In this document: one piece after another, positions 59,575 to 64,000 of the stretch
Numbering within the stretch: position 1 is the first letter of the stretch
Layout of the letters: the number at the start of each line of letters is the position of its first letter
Origin: Paracyclopina nana
Taxonomy: Eukaryota; Arthropoda; Copepoda; Cyclopoida; Cyclopettidae
Reading direction: 5' to 3'
Assembly: GCA_019096065.1 (NCBI GenBank)
Contig: JAGUCH010000003.1
Location: forward strand, 9,610,001 to 9,674,000
Length of the DNA: 64,000 nt
Position numbers and translations under genes: made by a program
The notes under the pieces: generated by a model
What the model was told of the DNA's origin: nothing
The model's input: the letters and a program-made list of their open reading frames with translations, nothing else
Databases searched by the model: none

Positions 59575-60447
59575 TCAGCTATTTTTGACAAAGCAAATGG
59601 GTACCCCTATAGAAAGTACAAAATAAAGAATGAAACCACACTCACATCCATGCAAACTACCTTCATGAGAAAAGATTCTGCTGCGCAAACGAACCACATC
59701 ACTTTGAGAGGCATGCATGTCAAGAATCAAATAGGAATAAGGTGTTCTTGTTGCTGCAAGATAACTATTGACAATAAAGGATGATTGGTAAGGAGCAATT
59801 TGAGAGCTCAATGTAGAAATCTGCCGTTGCGAACGCACAGATTTCATTAAAATCAAGTAAGTTGCATTCAAGCTGATTGTTCGCAAATGGGGTCCTTCAC
59901 CAAATAATACTTGAGATGCAACCAGTGTGCTAGCATTCAAATGACGTGAGCCTAAATAATATGTGTTGATTAACCAAAAAGAGAGCATCATTGAATACTT
60001 ACCAACTGTGTAAAGTTGGTGGAGCTCGCTAAAGCTCTGCAATGAATCATCAAATATTGCAAAGCATCCTTCTTTCTTGTAGCTTGCCAAAATTTCGCGA
60101 ATTTCATCATAGGGTGGAATGCCTTCAATGAGTAGCGTGATCAGTCCATTTTTTAAAAGTGTTTGATAGATTGGCTGATATTCTTGATAGAATAGCAGCT
60201 TGACTGGTGGGTTTGGGTAAATTAGTTTGTCCGATTCCATCAAAAGATTTTGTATAAATGTGGTTTTTCCAGAACCTAAATGAATAATGCATCATGAACA
60301 ACATAAAAAAAAGAGTCTTCCTTCTTGCCATTACCAGCTGGACCACACACCAAATACGTTGCAGGATGCTAAATAAACATGATGATTATTTTGGATTTTT
60401 TATGCAATTCAATGTTTGTTTACCTTAAATTGAATGTCAAAAGGCAT
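59575..60447 (-). CDS. ATP: Polinton packaging ATPase (FtsK/HerA, A32-like)
   Basis: Minus-strand coding segments beginning near 60,447 (MPFDIQFK) with short intron-like gaps. A Walker A of the GxGKTTF type is at about 60,260-60,280, followed by NPPVKLLFYQEYQPIYQTL. Walker B lies in EGCFAIFDDSLQSF, and the downstream STLVASQVLF and NATYLILMKS strands are typical of DNA-packaging ATPases of this group. It is the last gene before the right inverted repeat. Confidence 0.85.
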
Positions 60448-60562
60448 TTTTCTAAACCTACTACTTTTATGCCTCCACCTTCTTTTAGTTCATGTGATTG
60501 CTTACTACTTCAGCTCATTCTTATCACGCAACCTTTGATGAGCCATTTTACAGCACGAGTTG

Positions 60563-60772
60563 GGAACGTTTTCACGATGCCAGGTAGGATTGGTTTCACG
60601 ATTGGTTTCACGATTGGTTTCACGATTGGTTTCACGACGCCAGGTAGGAACGTTTTCACGACCTCAGGTAGGAACACTTTTACAAGCCCATCTACAAGCC
60701 CATCTACAAGCCCATTCACGTCGAGTACCACGAGTCAAACGACAGGCTCAAGGGGGCCAAACCCCAACAACA
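60563..60772. repeat. Right terminal inverted repeat of the Polinton
   Basis: Reverse complement of 39,677-39,886 with about two differences in 210 bp. Ends CCCCAACAACA followed by the GAGACA duplication at 60,773-60,778. It carries the same internal 12-bp tandem units in the opposite order. Confidence 0.95.
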
Positions 60773-60778
60773 GAGACA

Positions 60779-63700
60779 TTAATGGGCCTACAACAGGATG
60801 GAAAGGAAACTTTTTTGTCCTCACTCCTTTCTTATTACATTTTTCTTCTTGCTGAGTGATCATCATCTTCATGTGCTTGACAACAATGAAATGATCCATT
60901 TTTTGCCCAAATTCACGACACCACTAGCCAATGCAGTGTGTGCTGTAGTAGCCCTCAGAGGAAGCTAGTCAATTTCCGACTTCTTTTTGCCCTTAGACAG
61001 CTCCCATCTTCAAAGAGAAAGTGTTCACTTACTACTGCTACTATCTTAGGATTAGGAAAATGTCCTGGTCCGTTTTGGGCTGAAAGGAGGGACTTTTTGC
61101 ACCAGTTTTACACCTAAAAAGCCTTAAAAAGGAGAGGTGAACAAAAGATCAATCAATAATAGAACTCGATTCGGCAGACTTAGCCAAAAGTCTGGAAATA
61201 TGAAAAAAACTTGAGTTGCCTTGGGCTGAAACTTCAAAGCTTGAGTTTTGCTGTGTGCATATTTTGTTGGTATATATAGTAGCTTTAGCATAACAGGACA
61301 TATCACATTTTTACTACCTTTCACCCTGAGGTGTTTCAATTTGCACTTCATATGTAAGATGCTGTATTTTGGCCTCTGCATTACATAAGAGTTACGTATT
61401 CCACATTCAATGTAGAAATACAATTTGGATACAATTTGGATACAATTCTTTGATGCAGTCATGCTTTCAAGTTAAATCACTCTTTAATGAGACTGGTTTG
61501 TCGGCATCCTATTTTGCTTACAGTACCGATGTAGAGAAATACATTTATCTTAAATATGCATTTATTATGCTCAGGAAGGGAAAGCTTTCCCACGGGCCAT
61601 TAAAGGAGGCAAAACTTGTTTAAATTGGTATCTTCCTCTCTGCTCCTTCAGTTACTTCTATATATACTATAGCTATGTAGGTCAGCACGCGTTGTGGTTT
61701 TGTGGGGAAGAGCGCGTTATCTCAAAAGAGATCTTGCCAAGGGTAGTTTGGTGGTTTCCAGCTTGCACACTTAATGACCCAAAACAACAGCCATAACCTA
61801 ACTATGGAAACTGTATAGCATTTTTATCAAAGTCCTCGAAAAAGCTGAAAGCAGCGCCATCTATCGTTAGACTGGCTTTCCAAAGAATTAAACTAAAGCA
61901 GTGTTAACATGTTTCATGCAATTTTAGCTGAGGAAACTGAAAGTGCAATTGCATGTAGACAATTGAGGTTAAAAAAGATGCTTGATTTGAATAATTTTTC
62001 AAAAAATACATAAATGCTTGTTATATAATGGAAAAAAATTGTGAAATAGTACCTAAAATTGCTGAAAGGTTTTTTTCCTCATACAGTTATTTCAAAAAGC
62101 AAAATGCCTGAAGCTGCACTGTATTTTTCCTGCACATAAAATGTACTCGTACAGTATTTCTAAGGCCTGAATAATCCTATTGAGAATCAGCTTCGATGCA
62201 ATCATGCAAATGTACATTTATGGCTCTTGGGCATAAAATGGTTGGGTTTGCTATTGCAATGAAGTCTTCTCCTTTTTTTCATTTCACCAAATTGAGTCTA
62301 TGGAAGTGGAGAAAGTAGGGAGCATTTTTCATATCAGATGCCCACAATTTTTCCATTTCTTCTGACCATTTTCCTCTTGTTTTGTTGAGTGAAGGTGAGA
62401 GAGAGCAGCAGCAAAAAAAGGTAGGCAAATTTTAGCCCCAATTAGCTGGAGTTTACAAATTAAATTACTAGCCTGTTTTGACCTGCTCAGTCACCCCAAA
62501 AATGCCAAGAGTTCAAAGGCAGCTTTGACATAGATTGAAATCACATTTCTTCAAATTCTTCTGGGGTGAAATTCTATTTTTGACAACTTTACATGAAATG
62601 TTTTTGTAAATCCTGATTTCTGAAAAAATGGTCTGAACTGTGCTAAAATAGCTTTAATTGATAATGAGGTGTTTTAAAGAGTTTTACTCTCTCAATTTCC
62701 AAAATCTGAAGTTTTGAGCTTTCCCCTTTGGACATATTAATCATAATTCTGCAAGGTGAGGGAAATGGAAGGAATCACCAAGTCCGGATATTTTCACTCT
62801 GTGTAAATACAGTGAAATTGATTTAACTCCAGAGAAATTCCGAGGCAATCTTGTAGATAATGCGAAGTGTCCGTCGACTTTCCGAGCTCGAGTTATCTCT
62901 CGATGTGTGACTCGAATTCTGCAGCTTTATGTAGTAGTAGAGCTAGGAGCTCTTCTTTTTCACCACTCTGGGTGATTTAATGCCCAGAAAAAAGTGTCAA
63001 TTTTTCATGCCCTCTCTAAACTATTCTAATGACATCATTAGCATCAGGCCTAACTAATCTGGCCATCATCTGCTATTAAACGCCTTGACGATGTATTCAA
63101 TGTAATCCAATACATTTTTCACCCCGAAAATGTATTCATACTAAATCGCGTGGTAAAGAGACAAACGTCTTTCTTATTCGTTTTCAGTTTTCTGAAGGAA
63201 AATTGAATTTTTAATGCATAAATATGTATTTTAAAAAAATCCATTTTGGGGTAAAATTGAAAAATTTCCATGAAAGCTTACATTCTTAATACAGCTTTAC
63301 CCACTGTGGTCTTGATACAATCTCAAGCCCATTTCGCGAGGTAGACTACCCCAGAAATTCTCGGTTTTTTATTGAAATTGTGGAATACTTTTTGGGCCTG
63401 TCAAAGCTCAAGGAAAGATAGGCAAGTGAATCATTGAAAAGCCTGGATTTTATTCCATTTTGACGGCATTCCACACTAAGCAATTTTTTCATTGCTTTTC
63501 AGCTGGCAAAACTGAAATTAGGTAAGGCAAGAAAACGTTGCAATTAGTGTCGATGCTTTCGTTTTGCGACATTAATCCAAAGTGCCTAATATTGCTCTGA
63601 AAAGCTTATTAGGTGGATGAATCACTTCAAAAGCAGAACTAAAATCGTTAGACGTGGAATACCTCACATTTTTGAGTGCATTAGGCCTCGGGTGAACAAT

Positions 63701-64000
63701 TTTGCTACCTCATGTAACAGATCCAATACTAGAAAGTTGTCAGTTGTCAGAAGAAGAGAAGTATGTAGATTTTATTACCAAGCCAATTTCGAATGCATGC
63801 ATGTGAAAAAAAAGATATCTATCTCAATCAAGAGTTGAAAAGGGATGAAAAATGCTGGCTTTTTGAGGGCATATTCATCTGCTGATTGTTAATTTTCATG
63901 ACATCCCATTTTGACGACATTTCATGCTATCTATTAAATGCCTTATTCAAACTGTGAAGCTAAAGGACAATTTAATTGATTGTCACTTTTTTTACAATGT
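60779..64000. other. No gene seen; possibly intron
   Basis: AT-rich DNA without a domain-bearing frame. Short frames at 61,369-61,623 and 63,617-63,838 show no recognisable similarity and no convincing splice context. A short duplicated ATACAATTTGG word lies near 61,430. If the exons at 37.1-38.0 kb are real, this may be the far side of the same intron. Confidence 0.4.

Larger units (their letters stand above)
39677..60772. mobile_element. Polinton/Maverick element, 21.1 kb, looks whole
   Basis: The element is bounded by 210-bp terminal inverted repeats (39,677-39,886 and 60,563-60,772) and flanked by the 6-bp direct repeat GAGACA (39,671-39,676 and 60,773-60,778), as Polintons create. It carries protein-primed DNA polymerase B, RVE integrase, packaging ATPase, adenovirus-type cysteine protease and double-jelly-roll capsid protein, the defining set. 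It also has a PX-like core peptide, a PW-like structural protein, zinc-finger proteins, a membrane glycoprotein, and TBP-like and TFIIB-like genes. Several genes lie in segments separated by short gaps with intron-like ends, as known for animal Polintons. I see no clear break. The two repeats differ at about two sites, so insertion looks recent. Transcription is arranged in converging and diverging blocks. Confidence 0.95.

Noticed and set aside
60563-60772. Coding frame through the right inverted repeat
   Set aside because: The open frames in both inverted repeats come from their 12-bp tandem units and are mirrored at each end, so they are not genes.

Overview
This is a eukaryotic window, most likely from an arthropod and possibly a crustacean. 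It holds intron-containing genes with short GT-AG introns (many of 50-80 bp), an arthropod-style DIP/lachesin immunoglobulin gene, an Enabled gene, and a large animal-type Polinton. The lineage call is an inference from gene types; nothing here fixes the species.

Region 1 (1-6.0 kb) is satellite DNA. A ~170-bp family (1-1200) is followed by a 244-bp family with 15 phased copies in two blocks, then a ~177-bp family, then 29-40-bp minisatellite units. The short motif GAGTGGTCA recurs in otherwise unrelated arrays. From 6 to 10.4 kb I see no gene, only two related MITE-like copies.

Region 2 (10.4-38 kb) carries host genes, modelled from splice signals and reading phase. They are a DIP/lachesin-like GPI-anchored immunoglobulin protein (5' end not found); a predicted secreted GTPase of the GBP/atlastin kind with a glycine-rich tail; a broken inverted copy of that GTPase gene just upstream of it; a small PPxY membrane protein on the minus strand; an AMT-type ammonium transporter; RCC1L on the minus strand, convergent with the transporter; Enabled; and a tentative set of 5' exons at 37.1-38.0 kb.

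Region 3 (39,677-60,772) is a 21.1-kb Polinton/Maverick. It has 210-bp terminal inverted repeats that differ at about two positions and a perfect 6-bp target-site duplication (GAGACA), so it looks young. It looks whole: protein-primed DNA polymerase B, integrase, packaging ATPase, adenovirus-type protease, double-jelly-roll major capsid protein and other structural genes are all present, several in segments with intron-like gaps. The unusual part is a pair of adjacent overlapping plus-strand genes that look like a TATA-binding protein and a TFIIB (53,710-55,067). A possible PC4-like protein is also present, and TATA boxes precede at least two of the element's genes. This suggests an element that carries its own Pol II promoter-recognition module. 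I do not recall that pair from the standard Polinton gene set, and it is the best candidate here for an undescribed system.

Region 4 (60.8-64 kb) shows no gene I can support. It may be the continuation of an intron that the Polinton entered.
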